NCBI GenBank assembly: GCA_002696735.1
Contig: NZSL01000002.1
Span: forward strand, 1 to 63,336
Direction of reading: 5' to 3'
Length of the DNA stretch: 63,336 bases
DNA from: Methylophaga sp.
GTDB taxonomy: Bacteria; Pseudomonadota; Gammaproteobacteria; Nitrosococcales; Methylophagaceae
This document shows, in pieces, positions 1 through 9,223 of the stretch. A program made the translations under genes and the position numbers. Position 1 is the stretch's first letter; every line of letters begins with the position of its first letter. The notes under the pieces are model-generated. The model made no database searches. It was not told the origin of the DNA and worked only from the letters and a program-made list of their open reading frames with translations.

Positions 1-45
1 GGCTTCGGCTTCGGCTTCGGCTTCGGCTTCGGCTTCGGCTTCGGC
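1..45. repeat. GGCTTC hexanucleotide tandem repeat
   Basis: Seven complete GGCTTC units plus half a unit start at the left edge and probably continue beyond it. On the coding (minus) strand they encode alternating Glu-Ala. Because the unit is six bases, gain or loss of copies would keep the frame and change only the length of the Glu-Ala run. Confidence 0.95.
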
Positions 46-3000
46 AGAAATTGTTTCAGTTCGATCTATTTCTGACCCAATAGTTTGTTCACTCGCCTGC
101 ATTATTTTGCTTGCTGAGTCATCATCGGTCAAAGATTCCGTCGGTAAATCAGTCGTTGAATCAGCCAGATGCTCTTCATTTAACAGCTCTGCTACCCATT
201 CGTCAGCTTCTGACGATGGTGTTTTATTTGGTGAAAGATTAGCTTCTACGTCATCATTTAATTGAATCGATTCGTTATCTACACTTTGATCCTGTTCTAA
301 AATTTCCAATTCATTAACATGAGAAGCGAGTTCGGTCTCCTTCTCAAAAATATTATCCATATCATCAACAGGTGCTGCTAATTCTTCAGAGGATTGGAAT
401 TGAGAGCTTTCATCTTCTGCTTCATTCTCCTCCATCTGCTCAATTGATGATAATTCAGCTTCAGCAGGAGTTTGGCTTTCATCTGAGTCTGTCTGTTCAG
501 TATCCTCTTCGGACATTTGCGCGGCTAATAGCTTTTGTTGCAAGTGTTCCTCTTCAGTTAACTGAAAAGTCTCATCTTGTGTAACAGAATCATTTGATTC
601 ATTTTCAGTATCGACCTTTTCGGTCAATGGATCAGTTTGAAGAGCAGCAATATCTGTTGCGTCGTTTGGAGATGATTGCTGAACACTTTGATTGGGAGTG
701 GCTGAATCTTCTAATGTTGTTTCAGTAAATGGATTCTCCGCCTGAGTTTCATCTAGCCGTTGCTGCCTTGCTGCTTTTAATCTTTCAGTTCGCTCCCGCA
801 GTTTGGCTCGCAGCTTATCAATCTCATTAAATGGCTCTTCTGCCTTTTCCGCAATATTCTTAGTTTGGTTATCACTGATTGCGTCTTCATCGTTTGGCTG
901 TGACGCCATTATTTCAGATAAGCTTTCAGTCTCATTATCTTGTGGCGCTTCGGTTTGAATTTCGGCAACCGAGCCCTCTGTTTGGCTCTCTTCAATCGAG
1001 TCGCTTTGATTGTTGAGCTCCGATCCAGTCTTATGTTGATCAGCTGAGGACGTATCATTCAGTTCCATATCGGCTGGCGGAGCTTCAGCGAAGGGTTTGG
1101 GTTCTTCAGCGGAAACCTGAGCATTTCCATTAATCAGCTCATCCAGTTCAGCAAATTCGAGACTTTCTGTTTCTGCATTTGGATCATCGGCTGATGGAGT
1201 TTCTTCAGCATTTTCAGTTTCTGCAGAGACTGACTCTTCAGGCTGTTCAACTGAATTTTCTGCAAGCATATCCTCTGGTGAAAACTGCTCAGCTGATTCA
1301 ACCTCATCATCAACATTTTCCAATGAATTCTGGCTAACCGGTGCTTCTGGTTCAGCGGATTCACTGCTTTCAAGATTTGAATCAGCTATGTCTGAAGCTT
1401 CTTCAATAATGTTAATTTCTGATGAATCTTTATCTTCGGTAGTTTCAGCTGATTCTTCTGGTAACATTTCAGTAGATGCAAATTGTTCCAGCGATTCAGC
1501 TGCTTCAGAATGACTATCCGAGTTCTGACTAATGGATTCTTGCTGTTCATCAGACTCGATATTTGGTGAACTCAAATCATCCATTGATAAGGCTTCTTCA
1601 GCATTTTCAGTGTCTGCTGACACTAACTCTTCGGGTTGTTCGATTGAGTTTTCTGCCATCTTTTCTTCTGGTGAAAGCTGCTCGGTGAAATCAACTTCAA
1701 CATCAGCACTGGCTGGCGAATTCTGGCTATTCGGCCCTTCCTGCACTGCAAACTCAATGTCCTCAGCAATTGAATCATCTACTGATGCGGTTTCTTCAAT
1801 ATTTTCGAATTCTGTTGGTTCTGGCTGTACGGGTTCTTCATGTGCATTCTGTGCTGCAATTTCCTCAGAATCAATTTGTTCAAACGGCTGATCTGCTTCG
1901 GAGATATCCTGTACATTCTGACTGGCAGACGGTTCTTGAGCTTCAGCCATCCCAGCGGAATCAGCTTGCTCAATAAACAAATCTGTATCCCAGTCCGTTT
2001 CAGCAAACTCCTCAGCAAAGCTGTTTATTTCTGCCTCAGTGTTAGGTTCTGAAGATTCTTCAAATGGCTGTTGGTTTAGATCAGTAGACTCTGCCTGCTC
2101 GGCTATCATCTCCTGTTCATCCATAGACGAATCTTGTTCTGAAACAGATGGATAATCTTCTTCATTTTGTTGCAGAGTTTCTTCTAATGTTTCGGCAGCT
2201 GCATTATCACTTCCAGCCAGTTCAATGCTTTCTGTTCGTTCGAAAGGTTCTGCAGTCTCTTCAAAAGTGAGATCCGATATAACTGACTCATCCAACTCCG
2301 CCAAAGTAGTGTCTAATTCAGACTGTTCAACAGGCTCATTATGTGACTCAATGGCATCGATATCAGATTCTGCTAATTTATTTTCTTCAGGGAGGCTGGT
2401 TTCTGCATCATTTTCAATAACGTTTTCGAACTCTGTATTTTCCTGCTCAAGATCATTAGAAGCACTTTCTAACGACATGTCAGTGGCACGCATAAGATCA
2501 TCAATTTCGGTAGCCGAAATCATATCTTTTGCGTCTGAATCCACTTCGTCAATTTGTTCAATATCTAATTCAATATCGGCTGGCTGAACAGCCTTAGTTA
2601 GACCTTGATAGGCTAAGTCATCACTTTCAAAAGCATGAAATTTCAGTTCTTGATGTTCAAATGCTGCCCCGTCGTCAGTTATTTCCTCATTACCTGCTAC
2701 AGGAATTGTGGATTTTCCATAAATATCAGGCACCTGATTGGTCCAGGCTTTATTCAAGTGGGCCTTCATACCTTTTGGTTCAGTCGCAGCACTGACTGTT
2801 TCGGTCTCGGTTTCAATATCTGGCTGGTTTTCTTTAACTTCCGTTTCAGTGGATGTTTTACCGTAAACATCAGGAATTACCGGATTCCAGTCAGTCTTCA
2901 GAAAATCAGCCATCCGCATCGAGCTGCTTGCCGGTTCAGGTTCTGGTTCTGGTTCATCTTCTTTGGCCTGTTCATCCGCAGCCAAATCAAAATCTGTCAT

Positions 3001-3744
3001 CGAATCAGCAGGATTATTATCTGATTCACTGGCAAGAGACTCCTCAACAATCTGGTTTTGAGCAAAAATATCATCGACATCGACTTCATCTGATTCGCTT
3101 TCTGCCAGTTCAATATCAAAATTTTCATCTGTATCACTTAGCTCTTCGACAACAACCGTTTCGTCATCAAGCTTTTCCATCTGTTCAACAATGGTGTCTG
3201 CATTCTCATCATCAAATACACCATCAAAATCTGCTACAGGTTCTTCTTCCGGTTCAGTATCAACTTCAGGCTCTGACAGTTCTTCTGGTAATTCAGTATC
3301 AACCGCAGATTCCTCGACCAGTTCTTCATCAACCGCCTCTATCTCCGGGGCATCAGGATCCTGCTCGTTATCAGCCTGCATAATGCTGAGGGTTGCGTCA
3401 GTTAGCGAGGTGATTTGGTCAGGAAAGTTATGCAGTGTTTTTTCGTCTTGCTCAGAATACAAATTAACAATTGATTTAAAAATTTCTTTTTCACGTAGCA
3501 CCAATTCCTCGACCATTGAATCCAGTGCTTCACCGCTTAATCCATAGCGTTCGCTCAGTTGACTGCCTAATGCAGCCACACGTTGCTCGTAGTTATTTTT
3601 GATTAATTTGGCAGTACGTGCCGCTGCAGCTTTGGTGCGTTTATGTTTGCGATGCGCACGGATAAACATCCAGATAAACAAAACAGCATAGATGGCTGCC
3701 AGCTCATAGGCCAGCCATTGAAAAACCGGATCAGTCATCGACAT
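1..3744 (-). CDS. Membrane-anchored, highly acidic repeat-rich protein (C-terminus off the window)
   Basis: The reading frame is open from an ATG directly after the stop of the VWA gene to the left edge, giving 1248 residues without a stop. A second in-frame ATG lies two codons further in. Residues 9-28 or so form one membrane segment, followed by a basic stretch (RAHRKHKRTK), which predicts a cytoplasmic C-terminal side. Residues 40-110 look helical. The remainder is dominated by Glu, Asp, Ser and Ala. It carries two copies of a W-N/T-x-x-(V/I)-P-D-(V/I)-Y-G-K motif, four copies of a roughly 65-residue unit starting SQN, one basic helical patch (KLRAKLRERTERLKAARQQR) near residue 975, and a Glu-Ala dipeptide run at the edge. 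The layout recalls the acidic cytoplasmic part of FimV/HubP polar proteins, but no LysM or TPR domain is visible, so the family is unassigned. Confidence 0.8.
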   Translation of the reverse strand, partial: MSMTDPVFQWLAYELAAIYAVLFIWMFIRAHRKHKRTKAAAARTAKLIKNNYEQRVAALGSQLSERYGLSGEALDSMVEELVLREKEIFKSIVNLYSEQDEKTLHNFPDQITSLTDATLSIMQADNEQDPDAPEIEAVDEELVEESAVDTELPEELSEPEVDTEPEEEPVADFDGVFDDENADTIVEQMEKLDDETVVVEELSDTDENFDIELAESESDEVDVDDIFAQNQIVEESLASESDNNPADSMTDFDLAADEQAKEDEPEPEPEPASSSMRMADFLKTDWNPVIPDVYGKTSTETEVKENQPDIETETETVSAATEPKGMKAHLNKAWTNQVPDIYGKSTIPVAGNEEITDDGAAFEHQELKFHAFESDDLAYQGLTKAVQPADIELDIEQIDEVDSDAKDMISATEIDDLMRATDMSLESASNDLEQENTEFENVIENDAETSLPEENKLAESDIDAIESHNEPVEQSELDTTLAELDESVISDLTFEETAEPFERTESIELAGSDNAAAETLEETLQQNEEDYPSVSEQDSSMDEQEMIAEQAESTDLNQQPFEESSEPNTEAEINSFAEEFAETDWDTDLFIEQADSAGMAEAQEPSASQNVQDISEADQPFEQIDSEEIAAQNAHEEPVQPEPTEFENIEETASVDDSIAEDIEFAVQEGPNSQNSPASADVEVDFTEQLSPEEKMAENSIEQPEELVSADTENAEEALSMDDLSSPNIESDEQQESISQNSDSHSEAAESLEQFASTEMLPEESAETTEDKDSSEINIIEEASDIADSNLESSESAEPEAPVSQNSLENVDDEVESAEQFSPEDMLAENSVEQPEESVSAETENAEETPSADDPNAETESLEFAELDELINGNAQVSAEEPKPFAEAPPADMELNDTSSADQHKTGSELNNQSDSIEESQTEGSVAEIQTEAPQDNETESLSEIMASQPNDEDAISDNQTKNIAEKAEEPFNEIDKLRAKLRERTERLKAARQQRLDETQAENPFTETTLEDSATPNQSVQQSSPNDATDIAALQTDPLTEKVDTENESNDSVTQDETFQLTEEEHLQQKLLAAQMSEEDTEQTDSDESQTPAEAELSSIEQMEENEAEDESSQFQSSEELAAPVDDMDNIFEKETELASHVNELEILEQDQSVDNESIQLNDDVEANLSPNKTPSSEADEWVAELLNEEHLADSTTDLPTESLTDDDSASKIMQASEQTIGSEIDRTETISAEAEAEAEAEAEAEA
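1130..1932 (-). repeat. Four imperfect ~65-residue protein repeats (SQN units)
   Basis: Inside the acidic protein the tripeptide SQN recurs at about 1927, 1732, 1528 and 1335 (minus-strand coding), spaced 193-204 bases apart. Each unit continues with acidic text. Units two and four share the closely similar strings SPEEKMAENSIEQPEE and SPEDMLAENSVEQPEE, followed by VSADTENAEE or VSAETENAEE. The copies have diverged at the DNA level, which suggests old internal duplication. Confidence 0.8.
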
Positions 3745-5529
3745 TTATAATAAGTCTCCAGGTAAAAGCTGCCGGCGACGGCTGCGATGCCAAAACCAGA
3801 ATCCCATTATTAATAACAACACAATAACGGCATTACCAATAGCTAAAATGACTGTGTCAGAAAGCTCGAAGGTTGATTTAGGTATTTCTGCATTAGGTTC
3901 ATCCGCAACAGGATCTATTATCACCGGTTCAAATGGCTCATCATTAACCTTTTCGGCAGCAATAGGCGTTTCTGAAGTAATTGTCAGTGACGCACCGGCT
4001 GCTTCGTCAAGCAACTGGATAGGCTTGGGTTGTAAAAAAACATTACGGCCAGCCGGAGTTTCCCCCCGAATCTGCAACGATAATTGATAAGCGGTTTCAG
4101 GTTGTAAATCGGCCACTGTCAACTGCCAGGCATTTTCAGACTGCCGTAATACTTCGTAGGGGAATTCACTGCCATCTGGTGCACTGAGTAAAGCAGAGAT
4201 TTGCAGAGATTGAGGATCAATCATACTGGCATCAGCAGACATAGACAGTCGATGACTGCGACTATCAACATCCAGTTGAGTAACAGTGACATCAAATGGC
4301 AGCGCTACTACGTTGACGGATTGTCGCCGCTGACGTTCGAATGTATCACTTTTTGCTGTGATCACAATATCATTTTGTCCGCTGTCAAACAGCTTGCCCA
4401 AATTTGCCATAAACGTCGCCGTCTGGTTATTTAAGGTCATTTTGTTATTGATCGGTTCACCCTGCAATGGTTGAGTGCTTAACTCTGCCGTAACCAGTTG
4501 CAGAAAATCCTGTCGATCAATCTGTTTACCATGGTCGGTTAATTTGGCGACAATATCAAACTGCTCTCCAGCAAGAATATTATTTGGCAGATCAATTGTT
4601 TCCATCCGCAGATCTGTCAATACCATTACCCTGTTATCCGGATCGATATTGCCATCAATAAACCACTCTCCAGACATTGGTTGATCGATAGTAATCAAAT
4701 CAAAATGTTTTTCCTGCATCCAGCTTACTGATGGCTCATGAGTTTCATATGATTGGTTTTTTTGATCCGGTTGAACCAGTTGGGTGACATCGGTTTCATT
4801 TTCACGAAACACCAATATCGTCATTTCATTGACACTGGTATCAATGGTAAATCGATTATCCACAAGTGGAACCGAGTCACGTTGAGTGGCTTGTTCAAAC
4901 AGATGCAGAAAAACACGTTCCAGCTCATCCGCATTATCCACCTGGTGATACCAGCCATCTGTAGCCATTGATAATTGTTTAAGCAGTTCGTGATCAGCGT
5001 CTTCAGATAAGGCAATGGTATGTATACGAAAGCCTTTTTGTTTTATTTGCGGCAACAATTTATTGATGATGTTCTGCCGTGATTGATCGCTGGATGCTTT
5101 TCCCTGATGCAAATCAACCAGACCATCTGATAACAGGATAATGCTGCGTTGCTTGGCTGGATCAGAAACTTTGACATTAGCTGTGGCTTTTTGCAGCGCC
5201 TGCTCAATATCAGTAAATAAACCATGAGAGTGAATTTCGGAGGATTTTTGCTGAACGCGTTCTCGCCAAGTATCATCAGCTTTTTGTAATGGCACCAGCA
5301 TGTTTACGTAGCGGGCAAAGGTCCAGACACCACTTTCAGCATCACCCGGCATCAACCCACCTAATAATCTCAGGCCCGGCGATCGTAGATTCTGGGGGTC
5401 ATTTTGTTTCATGCTGCCAGAGACATCAATAATGATGCGTACATCAGCGTTTGGGTTAGTATCCGCGAGTGCGGGTAACGCAAACCAGATGAGCGGCAGT
5501 GCCAGTAATAGCTTCAATATTCTCTGCAT
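3745..5529 (-). CDS. Periplasmic von Willebrand factor A domain protein with C-terminal membrane anchor
   Basis: The chosen ATG begins a good signal peptide (MQRILKLLLALPLIWFALPALA); in-frame codons upstream would bury it. The mature protein opens straight into a VWA domain with the metal-binding MIDAS motif D35-V-S-G-S-M and a later SDGLVD. The middle (about residues 230-500) is probably beta-sandwich material. Near the C-terminus come a membrane helix (about 563-585) and a short basic tail, so the domain should face the periplasm from the inner membrane. The stop codon abuts the start of the acidic membrane protein, so the two are surely co-transcribed. VWA domains usually bind protein ligands through a metal ion; the ligand here is unknown. 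Confidence 0.85.
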   Translation of the reverse strand: MQRILKLLLALPLIWFALPALADTNPNADVRIIIDVSGSMKQNDPQNLRSPGLRLLGGLMPGDAESGVWTFARYVNMLVPLQKADDTWRERVQQKSSEIHSHGLFTDIEQALQKATANVKVSDPAKQRSIILLSDGLVDLHQGKASSDQSRQNIINKLLPQIKQKGFRIHTIALSEDADHELLKQLSMATDGWYHQVDNADELERVFLHLFEQATQRDSVPLVDNRFTIDTSVNEMTILVFRENETDVTQLVQPDQKNQSYETHEPSVSWMQEKHFDLITIDQPMSGEWFIDGNIDPDNRVMVLTDLRMETIDLPNNILAGEQFDIVAKLTDHGKQIDRQDFLQLVTAELSTQPLQGEPINNKMTLNNQTATFMANLGKLFDSGQNDIVITAKSDTFERQRRQSVNVVALPFDVTVTQLDVDSRSHRLSMSADASMIDPQSLQISALLSAPDGSEFPYEVLRQSENAWQLTVADLQPETAYQLSLQIRGETPAGRNVFLQPKPIQLLDEAAGASLTITSETPIAAEKVNDEPFEPVIIDPVADEPNAEIPKSTFELSDTVILAIGNAVIVLLLIMGFWFWHRSRRRQLLPGDLL

Positions 5530-5658
5530 AAAAACAACCTGTTTGACTTGAAAAGCGGCAGAAAATGTCATTACTGACGATTTCCTGACGCGAATTGTTT
5601 TATTTCAGACTCAATATGCAGGTTTTATGCCGATAGTTCAGTTATTTACTTGTCAGGC

Positions 5659-6843
5659 TTAAAGCAGATCCAAACCGCGCTGTATATCCTGTTGAATATC
5701 CTCAACATTTTCCAAGCCTACCGATAAACGTAGCATGCCATCACTGATACCTGATTCAGCTCGCGCCTCAACTGACACTCGACCATGAGTTGTTGTGGCC
5801 GGATGGGTGATAGTGGTTTTGGTATCACCCAAATTGGCCGTTATCGAAATAAACTGTGTGGCATTAATCAATTTCCAGGCAGCTTCCTGTCCGCCTTTGA
5901 CTTCAAACGCAATAATGCCACCAAAATCAGATTGTTGCTGTTTTGCCAACTGATGTCCTGGATGTGACTCGAGCCCCGCATAAAACACCTGGGTAACCTG
6001 TTTCTGCTGCTGCAGCCAATGTGCCAGTTGATTGGCATTGGCTGAATGCGCTTTCATGCGTAAATCCAGTGTTTCCAAACCTTTCAGAAAAGTCCAGGCA
6101 TTGAATGCACTCATGGTGGGGCCTGCTGAACGCAGGAAACCGTATACCTCTTCTCCAACCCGTTGCGCATCGCCGACCACCGCACCACCCACACAACGTC
6201 CTTGCCCATCGATATATTTGGTCGCCGAGTGAATGACGATATCGGCACCGAGTACTAATGGTAGTTGCAACGCCGGTGTACAGAAACAGTTATCAACAAT
6301 TAACAGGCAGTCATGTTGCTTAGCCAAAGCCGATAATGCAGCTAAATCAGCAATTTCGTTAAGTGGATTGGAAGGTGTTTCCAGAAATAACGCTTTGGTA
6401 TTGGGCTTGATCGCCGCTTTCCAGGCTGCCAGATCGGTTAACGGCACATAGTCTGTCTGCAAACCGAATTTGCTCAGATACTTATCAAACAAAACCCGTG
6501 TCGTACCGAACACACTACGTGAAGAAACAATATGATCTCCGGCAGCGCATAAGCCCATAAAAGTAGCAAGGATAGCGGACATGCCCGAAGCTGTTGCCAC
6601 GCAGGACTCACCCTGTTCCAATGACGCCAGGCGTTGTTCAAAAGTACGTACGGTTGGATTGGTAAACCGTGAATAGATATTTCCCGGTTCATCTCCGCCA
6701 AATCGTGCTGCCGCCTGTTCCGCGCTATCAAACACAAAACTCGATGTGGGGAAAATCGGTTCGGAATGTTCACCTTCGGGCGTTCTTACCTGTCCGGCAC
6801 GCACTGCGCGGGTAGCAAAACCTTTGTCTTTAAGATTGGTCAT
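5659..6843 (-). CDS. metZ: O-succinylhomoserine sulfhydrylase MetZ
   Basis: A 394-residue PLP enzyme of the Cys/Met metabolism family. It should convert O-succinylhomoserine plus sulfide to homocysteine, the direct-sulfhydrylation route of methionine synthesis. The PLP lysine is K209 in SATKYIDGQGRCVGG, a string typical of MetZ and less so of MetB or MetC. The ATG at 6843 is preferred because the family begins just before the KGFATRAVRAG segment; the longer frame adds eleven unmatched residues. It stands 129 bases upstream of the VWA gene. In Pseudomonas metZ follows purF, which is not in the window. Confidence 0.9.
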   Translation of the reverse strand: MTNLKDKGFATRAVRAGQVRTPEGEHSEPIFPTSSFVFDSAEQAAARFGGDEPGNIYSRFTNPTVRTFEQRLASLEQGESCVATASGMSAILATFMGLCAAGDHIVSSRSVFGTTRVLFDKYLSKFGLQTDYVPLTDLAAWKAAIKPNTKALFLETPSNPLNEIADLAALSALAKQHDCLLIVDNCFCTPALQLPLVLGADIVIHSATKYIDGQGRCVGGAVVGDAQRVGEEVYGFLRSAGPTMSAFNAWTFLKGLETLDLRMKAHSANANQLAHWLQQQKQVTQVFYAGLESHPGHQLAKQQQSDFGGIIAFEVKGGQEAAWKLINATQFISITANLGDTKTTITHPATTTHGRVSVEARAESGISDGMLRLSVGLENVEDIQQDIQRGLDLL

Positions 6844-7002
6844 GACAACTCTGAAATAGCTGGAAAATCCTGACATTCTAAAAGATAAGCCTTATTGCTG
6901 ACCAGCTTTATCCTTAAGTGGCTTAGAGAAATAAACCTCAGGAAAGAGATTTAAGGAAATATTGGAAAATGGCTTTATTAATAATGGTGAAATTAAGCAG
7001 TT

Positions 7003-7028
7003 ATGCTCAGCCAACAATGACTGAGCAT
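7003..7028. other. Hairpin downstream of btuB
   Basis: ATGCTCAG (7003-7010) and CTGAGCAT (7021-7028) form an 8-bp stem with a 10-base loop, just past the btuB stop. There is no clear T-run, so it is at best a weak terminator or an RNA 3-prime-end protector. Confidence 0.4.
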
Positions 7029-7044
7029 GCAACAATGAATTACC

Positions 7045-8874
7045 TTATTGCTGATAATGTAAAGACAACATATAAGTGCGATCTAAGGTATTGAAGTTGT
7101 TGACGGTTTGATATTCCTTATCGAATACATTCATTGCATTTAACTTAACTGACCAGTCGTTATCTATCTGATAAGCCACTCTGAAGTCCACCAGACCATA
7201 ACCACTTAAACGCGTGTTGTTAGCGGCATCATCATAACGATAATCACTGACTTTCCAGCTGCCGCCAATTAACCAATCACCAAACTGACGATCAACATGC
7301 AGATTCGCGAAGCGCTGTGCTCTGCGTGGTAGCTTATTACCCGTTTCTTCATCTTCGGGTGTAAGCACAGTCGCATTGAACTGTACCTGCCAATTCATCA
7401 GCGTTGTAGCCAAATCGAACTCAAGACCTTTAATTTTGGCTTCAGCCACATTTTCAGTGGTGGGAAATTGATACACCAGCAAATCACGGATTTTGTTCTG
7501 GAAAGCATGAACTCCCCAAGTACCCCAATCCGTGTTGCCTAACAAACCAACGCCATAGTTTTTGGATTTTTCGGCTTCTAAATCGGGATTGCCAACAAAA
7601 AAACCAACATCTGGATAATAAAGTTCATTAAATGTTGGGGCTTTAAATGCAGTTCCTACATTCGCCGTAAACTGAAGTGCCTGTGTTAATTGATAGCCCC
7701 ACTCTGCAGTGCCAGTAGTTTCTTCCCCATAGGCTTCATTATCATCATGACGTGTACTTAATAACCAACTGTGATTACCTGCATGCCCCTGCCAGCTGAT
7801 AAAAATCGCCTTGTTATCACGTGAGGTTTCATCGTAATCAATCGTGCCCTCAATATGATCGTTATCATAATCCAGCCCAACATTGAGACGTTGCTGTTTT
7901 GACAGCATAAAAGTATTAACCAGACTGAAAAACCGATGACGAGTATTGAACGTGCCATCGGCAGTACCATCCGCATAATTATCTGACTCGTCGCGGGATT
8001 CAGATAAATTAAAGGACATTAGCCAATTATCCGTGAATTGATAACGTGAATTTACACCCATAACCTGTTGAATATTATCAGCATAAAAATCTTCGGTCAG
8101 GGAAAAACTATCATAATGATTTTGTGATTGAGCGCGTAAAAAATTCGCTCCAACACTCCAGTCCTTATTGATATCGTGATCAATTTTTGCTGAAACACTA
8201 TTATTTCGATAACCATCATGATCCGGATTATCTTCTTCTCTGGCATTAATTCCATTGGTTGATTGATGCGAGAAATTGGCATGATAACGAGTCGTTTCAT
8301 TACCTCCACTTACGCCCGCACTTGCCTGTTTAGTATTATGACTACCAATATCCACCGAAGCATAGGGAGTTGGATCCTGGTTTTTACCTTGCCGGGTAAA
8401 TATCTGAATGACGCCACCAATCGCCTCTGAACCATACAAACCAGACCTCGGTCCACGTACGATTTCAATTCGTTCAATCTGATTTACCGGAAAGTCCTGG
8501 ATGGCAGCCCCTCCTGATGTAGCAGAATGCCATTTAACCCCATCAACTAAAAAAAGCACATGATCTGAATTTGTGCCTCGTAAATAGACACTGCTGTTTT
8601 TCCCCAAGCCACCGCTATTTGAAATATCCATACCTGGAAACCGTGACAGTAAGCTGGGCAAATTATTAATCTGCAAACGATCTATATCCGCACGTGTGAT
8701 AACGGTATTCGGGGCCAATGCATTTTCCGTGGGCATACGGTTTGCCGTAATCGTCATTGCATCAAGGGATTCCTGTTCAGCCAGAGCCGTAACAGAGAAG
8801 GTGGAAGTAGCCAGTGCCGCCAAAGTCAGTCGTGCACTGACACGCAAAGGCATGGCCTTTGTTGAAGGTTTCAT
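7045..8874 (-). CDS. btuB: TonB-dependent vitamin B12 outer-membrane receptor BtuB
   Basis: A 609-residue outer-membrane receptor: signal peptide (cleavage near residue 32), TonB box region LDAMTITA (38-45), plug domain containing FLVDGV and the conserved IERIEIVRGPRSGLYGSEAIGGVI stretch (split here by description only), and a long beta-barrel ending in the aromatic-rich MLSLHYQQ. The ATG at 8874 has an AGGAG ribosome site ahead of it; the longer frame would include that site. The cobalamin riboswitch in its leader makes B12 the most likely substrate. It stands divergent from the B12 synthesis operon. No periplasmic BtuF or BtuCD genes are adjacent. Confidence 0.92.
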   Translation of the reverse strand: MKPSTKAMPLRVSARLTLAALATSTFSVTALAEQESLDAMTITANRMPTENALAPNTVITRADIDRLQINNLPSLLSRFPGMDISNSGGLGKNSSVYLRGTNSDHVLFLVDGVKWHSATSGGAAIQDFPVNQIERIEIVRGPRSGLYGSEAIGGVIQIFTRQGKNQDPTPYASVDIGSHNTKQASAGVSGGNETTRYHANFSHQSTNGINAREEDNPDHDGYRNNSVSAKIDHDINKDWSVGANFLRAQSQNHYDSFSLTEDFYADNIQQVMGVNSRYQFTDNWLMSFNLSESRDESDNYADGTADGTFNTRHRFFSLVNTFMLSKQQRLNVGLDYDNDHIEGTIDYDETSRDNKAIFISWQGHAGNHSWLLSTRHDDNEAYGEETTGTAEWGYQLTQALQFTANVGTAFKAPTFNELYYPDVGFFVGNPDLEAEKSKNYGVGLLGNTDWGTWGVHAFQNKIRDLLVYQFPTTENVAEAKIKGLEFDLATTLMNWQVQFNATVLTPEDEETGNKLPRRAQRFANLHVDRQFGDWLIGGSWKVSDYRYDDAANNTRLSGYGLVDFRVAYQIDNDWSVKLNAMNVFDKEYQTVNNFNTLDRTYMLSLHYQQ

Positions 8875-8947
8875 ATTGTCTCCTAGGGATACGCTCACCC
8901 GCGATCCAGGTTAATAAAGTCACACAACACGATTCGGTTGTGATGAA

Positions 8948-9118
8948 CTTCAGGCCGGTCTCCGGACTCACGTTGTGGCTTGCGCCAGTACATCCGCCTT
9001 CCCACGATTAATACGCAGTGGCTGATTGGATGCATTTTCAACGTTTACCGTTGCGGGGGCAGTGTTGGATTTTCACCAACTTCCCGTTTAACTCTGATGG
9101 ATATCAAAGCACCTGAAG
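8948..9118 (-). promoter_or_regulatory. Cobalamin riboswitch in the btuB leader
   Basis: On the minus strand the closing stem CTTCAGG/CCTGAAG (9118-9112 with 8954-8948) encloses the hallmarks of the class: GTGAAAATCC, ACTGCCCCCGCAACGGTAA, a GCCACTG segment, GGGAAGG and the 3-prime GAGTCCGGAGACCGG box. After it, 73 bases lead to the btuB ATG, including CGGGTGAGC (plus-strand 8893-8901) just before the ribosome site. This suggests control of translation: with cobalamin bound, btuB should be off. Confidence 0.95.
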
Positions 9119-9126
9119 AGGCGCGC

Positions 9127-9155
9127 ATCTTAAATCTCCCATGGCTTATCGTCAA
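9127..9155 (-). promoter_or_regulatory. Putative sigma-70 promoter for btuB
   Basis: On the minus strand TTGACG (9155-9150), a 17-base spacer and TAAGAT (9132-9127) lie immediately upstream of the riboswitch. The predicted start of transcription (about 9120) coincides with the first base of the riboswitch stem. Confidence 0.65.
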
Positions 9156-9185
9156 ACCTGATAAGGACAATTAATGATTTCCAAA

Positions 9186-9215
9186 TTGACAATATAGCTT
9201 GCTAATCCTTATTCT
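9186..9215 (+). promoter_or_regulatory. Putative sigma-70 promoter for the B12 synthesis operon
   Basis: TTGACA (9186-9191), an 18-base spacer and TATTCT (9210-9215) place transcription start near 9222, at the first base of the second riboswitch. Confidence 0.7.
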
Positions 9216-9223
9216 GTCGGCAG

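Noticed and set aside
1532-3547. Several plus-strand Ser-rich reading frames opposite the acidic protein
   Set aside because: They are mirror frames of Glu/Ser-rich codons on the minus strand, have no ribosome sites and overlap the large gene fully.
7003-7028. Hairpin after btuB as an intrinsic terminator
   Set aside because: The stem is short and no T-run follows; kept only as a hairpin.
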